From assembly GCA_963831645.1 (NCBI GenBank), contig CAWHQZ010000034.1, positions 1-64,000 on the forward strand: 64,000 nt of DNA, in the 5' to 3' direction. Under the pieces are notes generated by a model that was given only the letters and a program-made list of their open reading frames with translations, did no database searches and was not told the DNA's origin. Shown here piece by piece: positions 35,231-44,531 of this stretch. A program made the position numbers and the translations under genes. This DNA comes from CAWHQZ01 sp963831645 (GTDB lineage: Bacteria; Pseudomonadota; Alphaproteobacteria; Rhizobiales; Aestuariivirgaceae). Within the stretch, counting starts at the first letter, position 1; every line of letters begins with the position of its first letter.

Positions 35231-37912
35231 TCATCCCGGTGACTGCCCGGCCGCCGCCTGGGCGGCTGCCAGCCTGGCGATCGGAACCCGAAACGGCGAA
35301 CAGGAAACATAGTCGAGGCCGGCCTCTTCGCAGAACCGGATCGAGGCGGGGTCGCCTCCATGCTCGCCGCATATGCCGAGCTTGATGTCACTGCGCTGGA
35401 GACGACCTCGTTCGACGGCGATCCGCACCAGTTCACCCACACCCTCGACGTCGAGCGAGATGAACGGATCGACGGCGAAAATTCCCTTGGCGGCATATTC
35501 GCCGAGAAACCGCGCGCTGTCATCCCGGCTGATACCGAAGGTCGTCTGGGTCAAATCGTTTGTGCCGAAGGAGAAAAACTCCGCCGATGCGGCGATTTCG
35601 CCAGCCCGCAGCGCGGCACGGGGCAGCTCGATCATGGTTCCGACGAGATACTTCAGAGGCACGCCCGCCTCGGCCTGCACCTCGCGGGCGATCGCCACGA
35701 TACGCTCCTTTACCAGGTCGAATTCGAGCTTCGCCGCCACGAGCGGGACCATGATCTCGGGGATCGGCGCGGCGCCGGTCCTCCTGCCGGCTTCCAAAGT
35801 AGCTTCGAAGATCGCCCGCGCCTGCATTTCTGCGATCTCGGGATAGGATATCGCCAGCCTTACCCCGCGATGGCCGAGCATCGGATTGAACTCGTGCAGC
35901 TCGGCCACCCGGCTGCGCAAGGCTTCCGCGTCCGCGCCCATCGAGTCGGCGACCTCCTCGATTTCGGCATCGCTCGCGGGCAGGAATTCGTGCAGCGGCG
36001 GGTCGAGCAGCCGGATAGTAACCGGCAATCCGGCCATGATCTCGAAGAGCTCGATGAAATCGGCGCGCTGCATGGGAAGGATCCTGGCGAGCGCAGCGCG
36101 GCGGCCATGTTCGTTGTCAGACAGGATCATTTCGCGCATTGCGATGATGCGATCGGCATCGAAAAACATGTGCTCGGTCCGGCACAACCCTATTCCTTCC
36201 GCGCCGAACGAGCGCGCCACCCGGGCATCGAGAGCCGTTTCGGCGTTGGCCCTGACCTTCATGCGGCGCACGCCGTCGGCCCAGCTCATCAGGACCGCGA
36301 AGTCTCCTGAAAGCTCCGGCTTGATGGTGGCGACGGCGCCTTTCATCACCTGTCCAGTCGAACCGTCGATCGTGATCAGGTCACCGGCCTTGAGCGTATC
36401 CCGCCCGGCAACCAGCGAGGCGTTGGCATAGTCGACCCGGATATTGCCGGCGCCCGAAACGCAGGGCTTGCCCATGCCGCGGGCGACGACCGCGGCATGG
36501 GACGTCATACCGCCGCGGGTGGTCAAAATGCCCTCGGCAGCGTGCATGCCGTGAATGTCCTCCGGGCTCGTCTCAACGCGCACGAGTATCACCTGCCGCC
36601 CCTGCGCCTTGAGCCTCTCGGCCTCGTCGGGATCGAATACAATGGCGCCGCTGGCGGCCCCAGGCGAGGCGGGAAGTCCCGAACCGATGATCTCCCGCCG
36701 GGCATCGGGGTCGAGGGTGGGATGGAGCAGCTGATCGAGCGAAGCGGGGTCGATGCGCGCGATCGCCTCGGTGCGGCTAATGATCCCTTCATTGGCGAGA
36801 TCGACGGCGATCTTGAGCGCCGCCCTGGCAGTGCGTTTCCCCGACCTCGTTTGCAACATCCAGAGCTTGCCCTCCTGGATGGTGAACTCGATATCCTGCA
36901 TGTCGCGAAAGTGCAGCTCGAGACGGTCGAGCAGGTCTGCCAGCTGCGCAAACGCCGCCGGCAGCAGCGTTTCCAGCGAGGACACCGAGCTGCCCGACGC
37001 CACGCGCGCCTTCTCGGTGATGCTCTGCGGGGTACGGATGCCGGAGACGACGTCTTCTCCTTGTGCGTTGATGAGGAATTCGCCGTAAAGCTCCTTGTCG
37101 CCGGTGGACGGATTACGGGTGAATGCGACGCCGGTCGCCGAAGTGTCGCCGCGGTTGCCGAACACCATCGCCTGGACATTGACCGCCGTCCCCCAGCGCT
37201 CGGGAATGTTGTGCAAGCGCCGGTAGGTCCTGGCGCGGGCCGATTGCCACGAGAGGAACACCGCCCCGATGGCTCCCCACAGCTGCTCCTCGACTTTTTG
37301 CGGAAAGGGCCTGGCGGCATGCTCTTCAACGAGCGCCTTATAGCGGGCGATCAGAAATGACCAGTCTTCTGCCTGCAGTTCGGTATCGAGCACCAGGTCG
37401 TGACGTTCCTTGTACTCGGCAAGCAGGTCCTCGAACAGCTGGTGCTCGACCCCGAGCACAACGTCGGCATACATCTGGATGAAGCGCCGGTAACTGTCGA
37501 AAGCGAACCGGCGGTCTCCGGAACGGCTGGCGATGCCCTCGACCGTCTCGTCGTTGAGACCGAGATTGAGCACGGTATCCATCATGCCCGGCATGGAGTC
37601 GCGGGCGCCGGACCGTACTGAGACCAGAAGCGGGTTATGGCGGTCGCCAAAGGCGGCGCCCGCCTGATCGGCGATGAATTGCAGCGCCTGTTCGACTTCG
37701 CCCGACAAGCCCTCGGGATAACGCTGCCCATTGTCGAAAAAGCTGTTGCAGACTTCGGTGGTAAGGGAAAAGCCGGGCGGAACCGGCAGCCCGAGCCTGC
37801 TCATCTCGGCGAGATTGGCCCCTTTGCCGCCGAGCAGGTCTTTCATGGCGGCCGTGCCTTCGGCCGCACCGCCGCCAAATCGGTAGACCCATTTGGCCGG
37901 CGCTTTCGCCAT
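35231..37912 (-). CDS. ppdK: Pyruvate, phosphate dikinase
   Basis: Interconverts pyruvate, ATP and phosphate with phosphoenolpyruvate, AMP and pyrophosphate. At 893 residues it is full length. The N-terminal ATP-grasp domain has GGKGANLAEMSRLGLPVPPG and SVRSGARDSMPGMMDTVLNL; the central phosphohistidine domain has TTRGGMTSHAAVVARGMGKP with the catalytic His; the C-terminal barrel has LCRTEHMFF and CGEHGGDPASIRFC with the catalytic Cys. The start is one base away from the glyS stop, matching the glyS-ppdK order seen in Rhizobiales. Confidence 0.97.
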   Translation of the reverse strand: MAKAPAKWVYRFGGGAAEGTAAMKDLLGGKGANLAEMSRLGLPVPPGFSLTTEVCNSFFDNGQRYPEGLSGEVEQALQFIADQAGAAFGDRHNPLLVSVRSGARDSMPGMMDTVLNLGLNDETVEGIASRSGDRRFAFDSYRRFIQMYADVVLGVEHQLFEDLLAEYKERHDLVLDTELQAEDWSFLIARYKALVEEHAARPFPQKVEEQLWGAIGAVFLSWQSARARTYRRLHNIPERWGTAVNVQAMVFGNRGDTSATGVAFTRNPSTGDKELYGEFLINAQGEDVVSGIRTPQSITEKARVASGSSVSSLETLLPAAFAQLADLLDRLELHFRDMQDIEFTIQEGKLWMLQTRSGKRTARAALKIAVDLANEGIISRTEAIARIDPASLDQLLHPTLDPDARREIIGSGLPASPGAASGAIVFDPDEAERLKAQGRQVILVRVETSPEDIHGMHAAEGILTTRGGMTSHAAVVARGMGKPCVSGAGNIRVDYANASLVAGRDTLKAGDLITIDGSTGQVMKGAVATIKPELSGDFAVLMSWADGVRRMKVRANAETALDARVARSFGAEGIGLCRTEHMFFDADRIIAMREMILSDNEHGRRAALARILPMQRADFIELFEIMAGLPVTIRLLDPPLHEFLPASDAEIEEVADSMGADAEALRSRVAELHEFNPMLGHRGVRLAISYPEIAEMQARAIFEATLEAGRRTGAAPIPEIMVPLVAAKLEFDLVKERIVAIAREVQAEAGVPLKYLVGTMIELPRAALRAGEIAASAEFFSFGTNDLTQTTFGISRDDSARFLGEYAAKGIFAVDPFISLDVEGVGELVRIAVERGRLQRSDIKLGICGEHGGDPASIRFCEEAGLDYVSCSPFRVPIARLAAAQAAAGQSPG

Positions 37913-37913
37913 C

Positions 37914-39987
37914 TCAGGCGCCTTCGATTCTGGAGAAGTCGGCGACGGTCAATGTCGCCTCGCGGATGCGGTGCAAAAGTCTCAGGCGGTTCTCCCGGAA
38001 GTTCGGATCATTCACCAGGACCTTGTCGAAGAAAATATCGACGGGAGTGCGGAGTTTCGCCATCGCGCCCATGGCGGCTTCGAAATCCTCGACCTCGAGC
38101 GCTTTACGCGCCAATGCTTCTGCGCCATTGATTGCCCTGTTCAACGCCCGCTCCTCAGCCTGAACAAGTTGGGCCTGGGCCACCGGTCCCGCGTGTGCGC
38201 GCCCGTCTTTCTTCTCCTCGATGCGCAGAATGCTGGTCGCCCTTCTCACTCCGGTCAGCAGGCTTGCGCCGGCATCGCCATCGAGGAAGCGTGCCAGCGC
38301 CTCGACGCGCTTCACGATCATCAGCAAGTCGTCCTCATCGCGCAAGGCAAACACCGCATCGATGAGATCGTGCCGGCTGCCTCTATCGCGAAGATGAACC
38401 TTGAGACGCTCGGCGAAAAACGCAAGCAGGTCGCTGCCGTCAAAACCGGCCGAGAAAGCCTGCGGTTGCTGAGCCGCATAAAGCCCGAGGCCCCACTGGA
38501 ACTTCTGCAGCAGCGACACGCGCAAGCCATTTTCCAGAATGATCCGAATTGCGCCCAGGGCGGCGCGGCGCAGCGCATAGGGATCCTTGGAACCAGTGGG
38601 CTTCTCGTCGATGGCCCAGAATCCAACCAGCGTATCGAATCGATCGGCCAGACCGACAGCCATGGATACAGGCGGCGTCGGGACGACGTCATTGGGTCCC
38701 TGGGGGCGATAGTGCTCTTCGATCGCCGCCGCTACGTCCCTGTCGAGTCCCTCGCCCTGGGCACAATAGCGGCCCATCAGTCCCTGCAGCTCCGGGAACT
38801 CGCCCACGATGCCGGTGGTCAGATCAGCCTTGCACAGGCGCGCCGCGAGCCGGGCTTGAGCGGGATCGGCTTTGCAGGCCGGAGCCAGCTCCCCTGCCCA
38901 TGCTTCAAGGCGCTCGAACTCGTTCACGCTGGCTGCCAAGTCTCGCGTGGAACGTGATCAGGGCGAGAGCGGGCAATCTTGATTCGAGGGTCGCCTTGCG
39001 ATCCTGATCCCAGAAGAACCTCGCATCGGCAAGGCGGGCGGCGATCACCCGGTTGTTGCCATCGACGATCTGCTTGCCGCCGTCTGTGGCAACGAGGTTG
39101 GCGATGAGCGCATAGTTGCTGGAGAGTCTCTGTGACCTCGCATCCCGCAGAGCAAAGCACTTTTGATGGGTCCTGATGGCGGTAACAATCACTTCCGCGG
39201 GAACCTCGAGAAACTTGGCGGCGAACTCGCCCACCAGCACGACGGGCCACTCCACAAGCCCGGCAGTTTCGCGAACGAGCGCTTCATCGGGGACGACCTC
39301 GAGGCCGCGTGCAAACGCGAGATTTTTCAGGTCAGCCCGGATCGTCTCGGCACGTTCTTCGGCATCGACGATTACATGATGGGCGCGCAAGGAGTCGGCA
39401 TAGGCGGCGAAGCGCCTGGCCGCAATCGGGCCGGAGGCCATGAAACGATGACCGAGCGTCTTGTCGCCGGAGCGGATGCCCTCGATCTCGAACGGCACTA
39501 CTTCCCCCTCAAACACGCACAGGATCGAATGCAGCGGCCTTACCCAGCGCAGCTGCCCCGATCCCCAGCGCATGGACTTCGGCCACGGGAACCGGCGGAT
39601 GGTTTCGGACACGATGCCGGGCAACAGGCTTGCGGTCGGCCTGCCAGGCTTCAGAACAACTGCGAGGTAAAACCTCTTCTTGCCTTCCTCGACGATCCTG
39701 CACTGGTCAAGCGCAACCCCGACGGACTTGAGAAATCCCTGGATCGCAGCTTGGGGAGCGTCAGTTCGGGGGCCGCGGCGCTCCTCGCTTATGTCGGGCG
39801 AGGCAGCGGCCAGGCCCTCCACCGACAATACGAGGCGACGGGGGGTGGCATGGGCCTGCGCTCCTTCGAAGCGGAGGCCCGCTTCGGCGAGCCCATCGGT
39901 CACCATCCTGCGCAGATCCTCGGCGGCCCGGGACTGCATCCGGGCTGGGATTTCTTCGGATAGGAGTTCCAGCAGAAGCTCCGGCAT
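37914..39987 (-). CDS. glyS: Glycyl-tRNA synthetase beta subunit, frameshifted
   Basis: The beta subunit forms the tRNA-recognition part of the alpha2-beta2 glycyl-tRNA synthetase. From ATG 39987 (MPELLLELLSEEIPARMQ) the frame is normal through TFHARLGSQRERV, then stops at 38905. The second half begins in another frame near 38910 (ERLEAWAGELAPACKADPAQ) and continues to the stop at 37914. Dropping one base at 38916 joins them into GSQRERVERLEAWAG, giving about 690 residues, the normal length. Because this gene is essential where no class-II homodimeric GlyRS exists, an assembly error is likely. A palindromic repeat lies 41 bases upstream of the start, within the glyQ-glyS gap. Confidence 0.92.
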
Positions 39988-40027
39988 GAAGGCTCGCAAG
40001 CAGGCTCGGAGCCCTAGAGCAGACACC

Positions 40028-40049
40028 GGAAGAGTGTGCACACTTTTCC
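40028..40049. repeat. Palindromic repeat, second copy
   Basis: Arms GGAAGAGTGT and ACACTTTTCC, with a two-base spacer, one mismatch to a perfect inverted repeat. It is nearly the same element as 4393-4414. Both are inside an operon gap and close to the downstream gene's start codon (41 bases here, 29 there), which suggests REP-type elements that may adjust expression of the next gene. No T-tract follows. Confidence 0.7.
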
Positions 40050-40133
40050 GATAGAGAACATGCTCCTGGTATCTGATCGCGCCGTATGTTCAGTGTTTGC
40101 AGCGGTCATGAATTCTTCGTGGCCCCATTCAGC

Positions 40134-41043
40134 TCAAACGCCGCCTTCGGTTCTGGCCCAGGCTTCGCAGCAGCTCTTGGCGAGCTCGCGCACGCGCAGG
40201 ATATAGGCTTGGCGCTCCGTCACCGAAATCACGCCGCGTGCGTCGAGAAGATTGAAGGCATGCGAAGCCTTTATGCACTGATCATAGGCGGGCAGCGCCA
40301 ACTCGTGTTGTCCGCCCTTGTCGCCAGCTTCGAGCAGGTCACGGCATTGCCGCTCGGCATCCTCGAAATGCCGAACCAGAATTGCCGTGTCGGCATATTC
40401 GAAGTTGTAGCGTGAGTACTCCCGCTCGGCCTGGAGAAAGATTTCCCCGTACGTGACGCGGTCGGGGCCATCGCGGCCATTGAAGCTGAGGTCGAAGACG
40501 TTGTCGACGCTCTGCACGTACATCGCCAGCCGCTCCAGCCCATAGGTCAGCTCGCCCGATACCGGGAAACAGTCGATGCCGCCGACTTGCTGAAAGTAGG
40601 TGAATTGCGATACCTCCATGCCGTCGCACCACACTTCCCAGCCCAGGCCCCAGGCGCCCAGTGTCGGGCTTTCCCAGTCGTCCTCCACAAACCGGATGTC
40701 ATGATTTTTCTTGTCAATGCCGATCTCGTAGAGGGACCCGAGATAGAGTTCCTGAAGATCGGCAGGCGAGGGTTTCAGGATGACCTGATACTGATAGTAG
40801 TGCTGGAGCCGATTGGGATTGTCACCGTAGCGGCCATCGCTGGGCCGGCGCGACGGCTGCACGTAGGCGGCGCGCCACGGCCTGCGGCCGATGGCCCGCA
40901 AGGTGGTGGCCGGATGAAAAGTCCCGGCGCCCATTTCCATGTCATAGGGCTGAAGGATGACGCAGCCCTGCTCCGCCCAGTACCGATGCAGCGTTAGAAT
41001 GAGAATCTTGGAATGACCGCTTGGGATCGAGCGCGGAGGGCAT
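40134..41043 (-). CDS. glyQ: Glycyl-tRNA synthetase alpha subunit, frameshifted near start
   Basis: The catalytic alpha subunit. Most of the frame is intact: LHRYWAEQGCVILQPYDMEM, AAYVQPSRRPSDGRYGDNPN, HDIRFVEDDWESPTLGAWGL, WEVWCDGMEVSQFTYFQQ, and ERLAMYVQSVDN, ending EGGV. No start is available in that frame at the expected place. On the other frame, ATG 41043 gives MPSALDPKRSFQD, and one extra base at 41004-41005 joins it to LILTLHRYWAEQG. Repaired length is 302 residues, typical of GlyQ. Together with glyS, both subunits carry one-base additions. glyQ is essential, so a sequencing error should be considered first. Confidence 0.93.
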
Positions 41044-41106
41044 TCAGGGACCCTATGGAGGAAGGCCCCCGAGCCTATATGGCCCACCCCCAACGTGGTC
41101 AAGGCA

Positions 41107-41289
41107 TCAGTCGGCGGGATAGTAGACGCCGGTTCTCGGATCCTGCTTGAGCTGGGTTCCGGCGCGCGCGGCAGTGCCATCCTCGTTTGCAACGCGAACG
41201 GGCGACCGCTGCAGGTCATCGAACATGCGCTTGACGGAGATCACCGCCAGCACCAAGCCGATGGCGCCCAAAACGATGCGTGCGATCAT
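41107..41289 (-). CDS. Small membrane protein of unknown function
   Basis: A 60-residue protein with an N-terminal transmembrane helix (MIARIVLGAIGLVLAVISVK) followed by a soluble tail ending DPRTGVYYPAD. An ideal AGGAGG ribosome site lies seven bases ahead of ATG 41289, which makes this start better than the longer frames beginning at 41355, 41337 or 41334. The gene lies between the S49 peptidase and glyQ, an arrangement typical of Rhizobiales, where similar small proteins occur. Confidence 0.7.
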   Translation of the reverse strand: MIARIVLGAIGLVLAVISVKRMFDDLQRSPVRVANEDGTAARAGTQLKQDPRTGVYYPAD

Positions 41290-41333
41290 GGCGGAAACCT
41301 CCTGCAGCCGGCGAGTCACGTTCAACTTGTCCA

Positions 41334-42188
41334 TCATAGCCCATAGCGGGCCCAAAGTGCACGCACTTCGAGCTCATCGACCAGGCCTCCCGCGAGCGAG
41401 GCGCCGGCGTCGACCGCAGTCATGCCGAAGCGTCGCTGCAGCCAGCCGCCCGGTCTCTGCACTTCGATCAACTCGACCTTGTCGCCGAACTTCGCCCTCA
41501 GAACGCCGTGAACATGGCCCAGCCCGTCAATCAGCCCACGCTCGAGCGCCTGGCGGCCGGTCCAGAACGCGCCGCTGAAGATCTCGGGATCCTCTTGCCT
41601 GAGCTTGCCCTGTCGCCGTTCTCGCACCGCGGCCTTGAAGGCGTCGTGAATATCGCACTGCAGGTCCTGCAGCCGCTTCACGTCTTCCTGCTTTTCGGGC
41701 TGGAACGGATCGAGAATGGCCTTGTTTGTGCCGGCGGTATAGACGCGGCGCTCGATGCCGAGCTTCAGCATGGCGTCAACGAAGCCGAAGCCGGCGGCCA
41801 GGACGCCGATCGAGCCCACGATGGAATTGCCATCGGCATAGATCTCGTCCGCCGAGCAGGCGATCCAGTAGCCGCCGGAAGCCGCCACGTCTTCGATGAA
41901 GGCCAGCACCTTTACCTTGTGTTGGCGCGAAAGTTCGCCGATCCGCCCGGCGATCAGGGCCGACTGAGCGGCCGACCCGCCGGGGGAATTGATGGCCAGT
42001 GCCACGGCGGCGATGCCCTTGCGGGAAAAGGCGCGCTCCAGCCGATCGTTGGCGCTCTGCAGGGTCAATGCGGGGCGCAACGGCGCACCGACGCCGATCG
42101 TACCCGCGAGGCGCACGAGCGGCACCCGCGCCGCATGGCTGCGCAAGCGTCGCGGCAACAATCGATCGAGCGATGAGGTACGCCACAT
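41334..42188 (-). CDS. S49 family serine peptidase (SppA/SohB-like)
   Basis: A membrane-associated peptidase of the signal peptide peptidase A group, about 284 residues. The catalytic serine is in EDVAASGGYWIACSADE, the lysine in AGTNKAILDPFQPEK, and the conserved NSPGGSAAQSALIAGRI precedes them. ATG 42188 (MWRTSSLDRLL) is the most plausible start; a TTG at 42224 is possible. Overlapping start codons for the small membrane protein lie at its stop. It degrades leftover signal peptides or other membrane peptides in related bacteria. Confidence 0.9.
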   Translation of the reverse strand: MWRTSSLDRLLPRRLRSHAARVPLVRLAGTIGVGAPLRPALTLQSANDRLERAFSRKGIAAVALAINSPGGSAAQSALIAGRIGELSRQHKVKVLAFIEDVAASGGYWIACSADEIYADGNSIVGSIGVLAAGFGFVDAMLKLGIERRVYTAGTNKAILDPFQPEKQEDVKRLQDLQCDIHDAFKAAVRERRQGKLRQEDPEIFSGAFWTGRQALERGLIDGLGHVHGVLRAKFGDKVELIEVQRPGGWLQRRFGMTAVDAGASLAGGLVDELEVRALWARYGL

Positions 42189-42249
42189 CCTGGCGCAGAT
42201 AGTCAGCCGGTCGATTTCTGGCAAGATGTGGGGTCAGACAGAAGCTGGT

Positions 42250-43059
42250 CTAGCGCAGCCGCCAGGGCATCCCATCGCGCAGAATGGCTTCCGCGTCGGC
42301 CGAGAATTGATTGCCCGCGGCATGCAGGACAAGCCCGGGAAGCAGCTGCAGCGGCGCCCGCGAGCCCTTTACGCCCTGCACGATGACGCGCGAGGCGGCC
42401 CTGCCTTCGCGCGCATAGAGGGGGGCCACGCGGACATCGCCGAAGCGGTCCTCCATCGCAGCAAGAATGCTGCCCAGGCGCTCGGCCCGATGCACCAGCG
42501 TGCAGGTGCCGCGCGATCCGGCCATCGTGTGCAAGACCTTGATCCACAGCTCGAGGTCGCGGAGAGCGAAGCCGTGGGACTGCGCCTTGAGGAGCTCGGG
42601 CGACGCCCGCACCTTGTCGGCCTCGTGGAAGGGTGGATTGGCGAAAACGTGGTTGAAGGAGCCGGGAGCCGGCCATTGCGCCAGATCGCGCCTGAGACAA
42701 TCCTTCACGTCGCCATGAATGATCCGGACATTGGGCTCGAGGCCATTTCGCCGCGCGTTCTCCTCGGCCAGGGTTGCATGCCCGGCAGCAAGCTCGATGC
42801 CGGTAATGTGGGCATTGGGCACACGCGCGAGCATACAGAGCGCGGCGACCCCGGTTCCGATGCCGGCTTCGAACGCCGTTTCGCCCGGGCCGCAGGGCAC
42901 CGCGGCCGCCAGAAACACCGAATCGATTCCGGCCCGGTAACCTTTCTCCGGTTGCAGGATGCGCAGCCGGCCGCCGAGAAAGCCGTCTTCGGTAAGCGAC
43001 GCCGGCACCTGGCCCGGTGGCGGCGGGGCCGCTGCTGGATTGTGGGTGGCTACATTCAC
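42250..43059 (-). CDS. TrmN6-like adenine-N6 RNA/DNA methyltransferase
   Basis: A 269-residue class I methyltransferase. The opening DGFLGGRLRILQPEKGYRAG and the SAM motif AFEAGIGTGVAALCMLARV are followed by the catalytic motif IV NPPF in HVFANPPFHEADKVRA, the (N/D)PPY/F mark of exocyclic amino-group methylation. This matches TrmN6/YfiC, which modifies A37 of tRNA1(Val). The start is GTG 43059. It lies between DUF2007 and S49 genes, as in other Rhizobiales. Confidence 0.85.
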   Translation of the reverse strand: MNVATHNPAAAPPPPGQVPASLTEDGFLGGRLRILQPEKGYRAGIDSVFLAAAVPCGPGETAFEAGIGTGVAALCMLARVPNAHITGIELAAGHATLAEENARRNGLEPNVRIIHGDVKDCLRRDLAQWPAPGSFNHVFANPPFHEADKVRASPELLKAQSHGFALRDLELWIKVLHTMAGSRGTCTLVHRAERLGSILAAMEDRFGDVRVAPLYAREGRAASRVIVQGVKGSRAPLQLLPGLVLHAAGNQFSADAEAILRDGMPWRLR

Positions 43060-43079
43060 AGGCTCTTGCCCCGGGACGG

Positions 43080-43289
43080 TTAGCGCAATGTTACCGAACT
43101 ACCGACAATTCGCTGCGATCGCGCGAGATCTTCTTCTTCCACCATGACGCGGCGCGGCAGAGCGCCAATCGAACCCTCAACAGAACTCATGTGCTCGTCG
43201 AAAACAAGTGAGGCAATTCCTGCATCCTGCAGAAGGTGCCGGATATACGAGATGAGAACCAGATCATTCGAGCGCAAAAGTTCTACCAT
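43080..43289 (-). CDS. DUF2007 small signal-transducing-like protein
   Basis: A 69-residue DUF2007 protein: MVELLRSNDLVLISYIRHLL with DAGIASLVFDEHMSSVEGSI and RRVMVEEEDLARSQ. The domain is a small alpha/beta fold seen alone or in signalling-like proteins, with no known activity. It is divergent from the polyprenyl synthase gene 96 bases away, and lies just 5' of the methyltransferase gene on the same strand. Confidence 0.85.
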   Translation of the reverse strand: MVELLRSNDLVLISYIRHLLQDAGIASLVFDEHMSSVEGSIGALPRRVMVEEEDLARSQRIVGSSVTLR

Positions 43290-43384
43290 GGTGGTCCGCC
43301 TTCGGCGAGATCTGCCTGCGCCGAAACCTGCGACAAGAATCCGCGCCGAGGGATGCCGGGTGCGGTTACCCTTGCCGGCCGGTC

Positions 43385-44446
43385 ATGACCTCCTTATCCT
43401 TTGTCACCGAAAGCGAGGAAGTAGTCCAGGTGGGCGTGGTCGTTCCATTCGAGGCAGGCGGCGACCGCGGTGCCAGCCTGGCGCCGCTTCTGGCGCTTAC
43501 CGCCAGAGACATGGAAAAGGTCAACGAGGTCATTCTGGCGCACGCCCAGTCGCACGTCGACATGATTCCGGATCTGGCCTTCCATCTCATCAATTCCGGT
43601 GGCAAACGGCTGCGCCCGATGCTCACGCTGGCGGCCTCACAGATGTGCGGCTATCACGGCGACAAGCACGTGAAACTCGCGACATCCATCGAGTTCATGC
43701 ATACGGCGACGTTGCTGCACGACGACGTCGTCGACGAGAGCGATCTACGCCGTGGCCGCGCCGCGGCGCGCAAGATCTGGGGCAACCAGGCAAGCGTGCT
43801 GGTGGGCGACTACCTGCTCGGGCAGGCTTTCAAGATGATGGTGGAAACCGCTTCACTGGAAGCGCTGCGCATTCTGTCCTCCGCGGCGGCGATCATCGCC
43901 GAGGGCGAAGTCATGCAGCTGGCCGCGGCCCATGACACGGCGACGACAGAGGACGCCTATCTGAAGGTCATCAACGCCAAGACCGCCGCGCTGTTTGCCT
44001 CAGCCTGCGAGGTCGGCGCGGTCATCGCCGGCCGGCCAGGCGACGAGCAGGAAGCTCTCAAGTCGTTTGGCCGCAACCTCGGCATCTGCTTCCAGCTCGT
44101 CGATGATGCCCTGGACTACAGCGGCAAGCCATCGCTCATGGGCAAATGCGTCGGTGACGATTTCCGCGAAGGAAAGATCACGCTGCCGGTCGTGCTGTGC
44201 TACCGGCGCGGCAATCAGGAGGAGCGCGTTTTCTGGCGACGGGCGCTCGCCGAAGGTGACCGGGGGGAAGAGGATCTGGCGTTTGCGCAGCGGCTTCTCG
44301 TCCATCACAATGCGATCGCCGATACGGTCGAGCGGGCGCGCCATTATGGAGCGATCGCCCGGGACGCCCTGGCAATTTTTCCAGCCAGCGTGCACAAATC
44401 CGCGTTGCTGGAAACAGTTGAATTCTGCATCTCACGCGCGCACTAA
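43385..44446 (+). CDS. Polyprenyl (octaprenyl/decaprenyl) diphosphate synthase
   Basis: A 353-residue long-chain trans-prenyl transferase that would supply the ubiquinone side chain. The first Asp-rich motif DDVVDESD lies in TATLLHDDVVDESDLRRGRA, and the second in QLVDDALDYSG. The GGKRLRPMLTLAASQMCGYH motif is characteristic. Chain length cannot be deduced. It starts at ATG 43385, divergent from DUF2007, and its stop precedes the convergent ispE stop by 86 bases. Confidence 0.93.
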   Translation: MTSLSFVTESEEVVQVGVVVPFEAGGDRGASLAPLLALTARDMEKVNEVILAHAQSHVDMIPDLAFHLINSGGKRLRPMLTLAASQMCGYHGDKHVKLATSIEFMHTATLLHDDVVDESDLRRGRAAARKIWGNQASVLVGDYLLGQAFKMMVETASLEALRILSSAAAIIAEGEVMQLAAAHDTATTEDAYLKVINAKTAALFASACEVGAVIAGRPGDEQEALKSFGRNLGICFQLVDDALDYSGKPSLMGKCVGDDFREGKITLPVVLCYRRGNQEERVFWRRALAEGDRGEEDLAFAQRLLVHHNAIADTVERARHYGAIARDALAIFPASVHKSALLETVEFCISRAH

Positions 44447-44531
44447 CTAAGCCATTGACTTTATTGGCTTATACAGCGGCCAAATATAGAAGTGGCTCCG
44501 CTTCGCCGGAAAAGTGCGCTACTTGGCTGCT

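Noticed and set aside
38935..38946. A third copy of the 35-bp repeat (12 matching bases, GCCAAGTCTCGC)
   Set aside because: The match is inside glyS coding sequence (HARLGS) and is too short to be meaningful.
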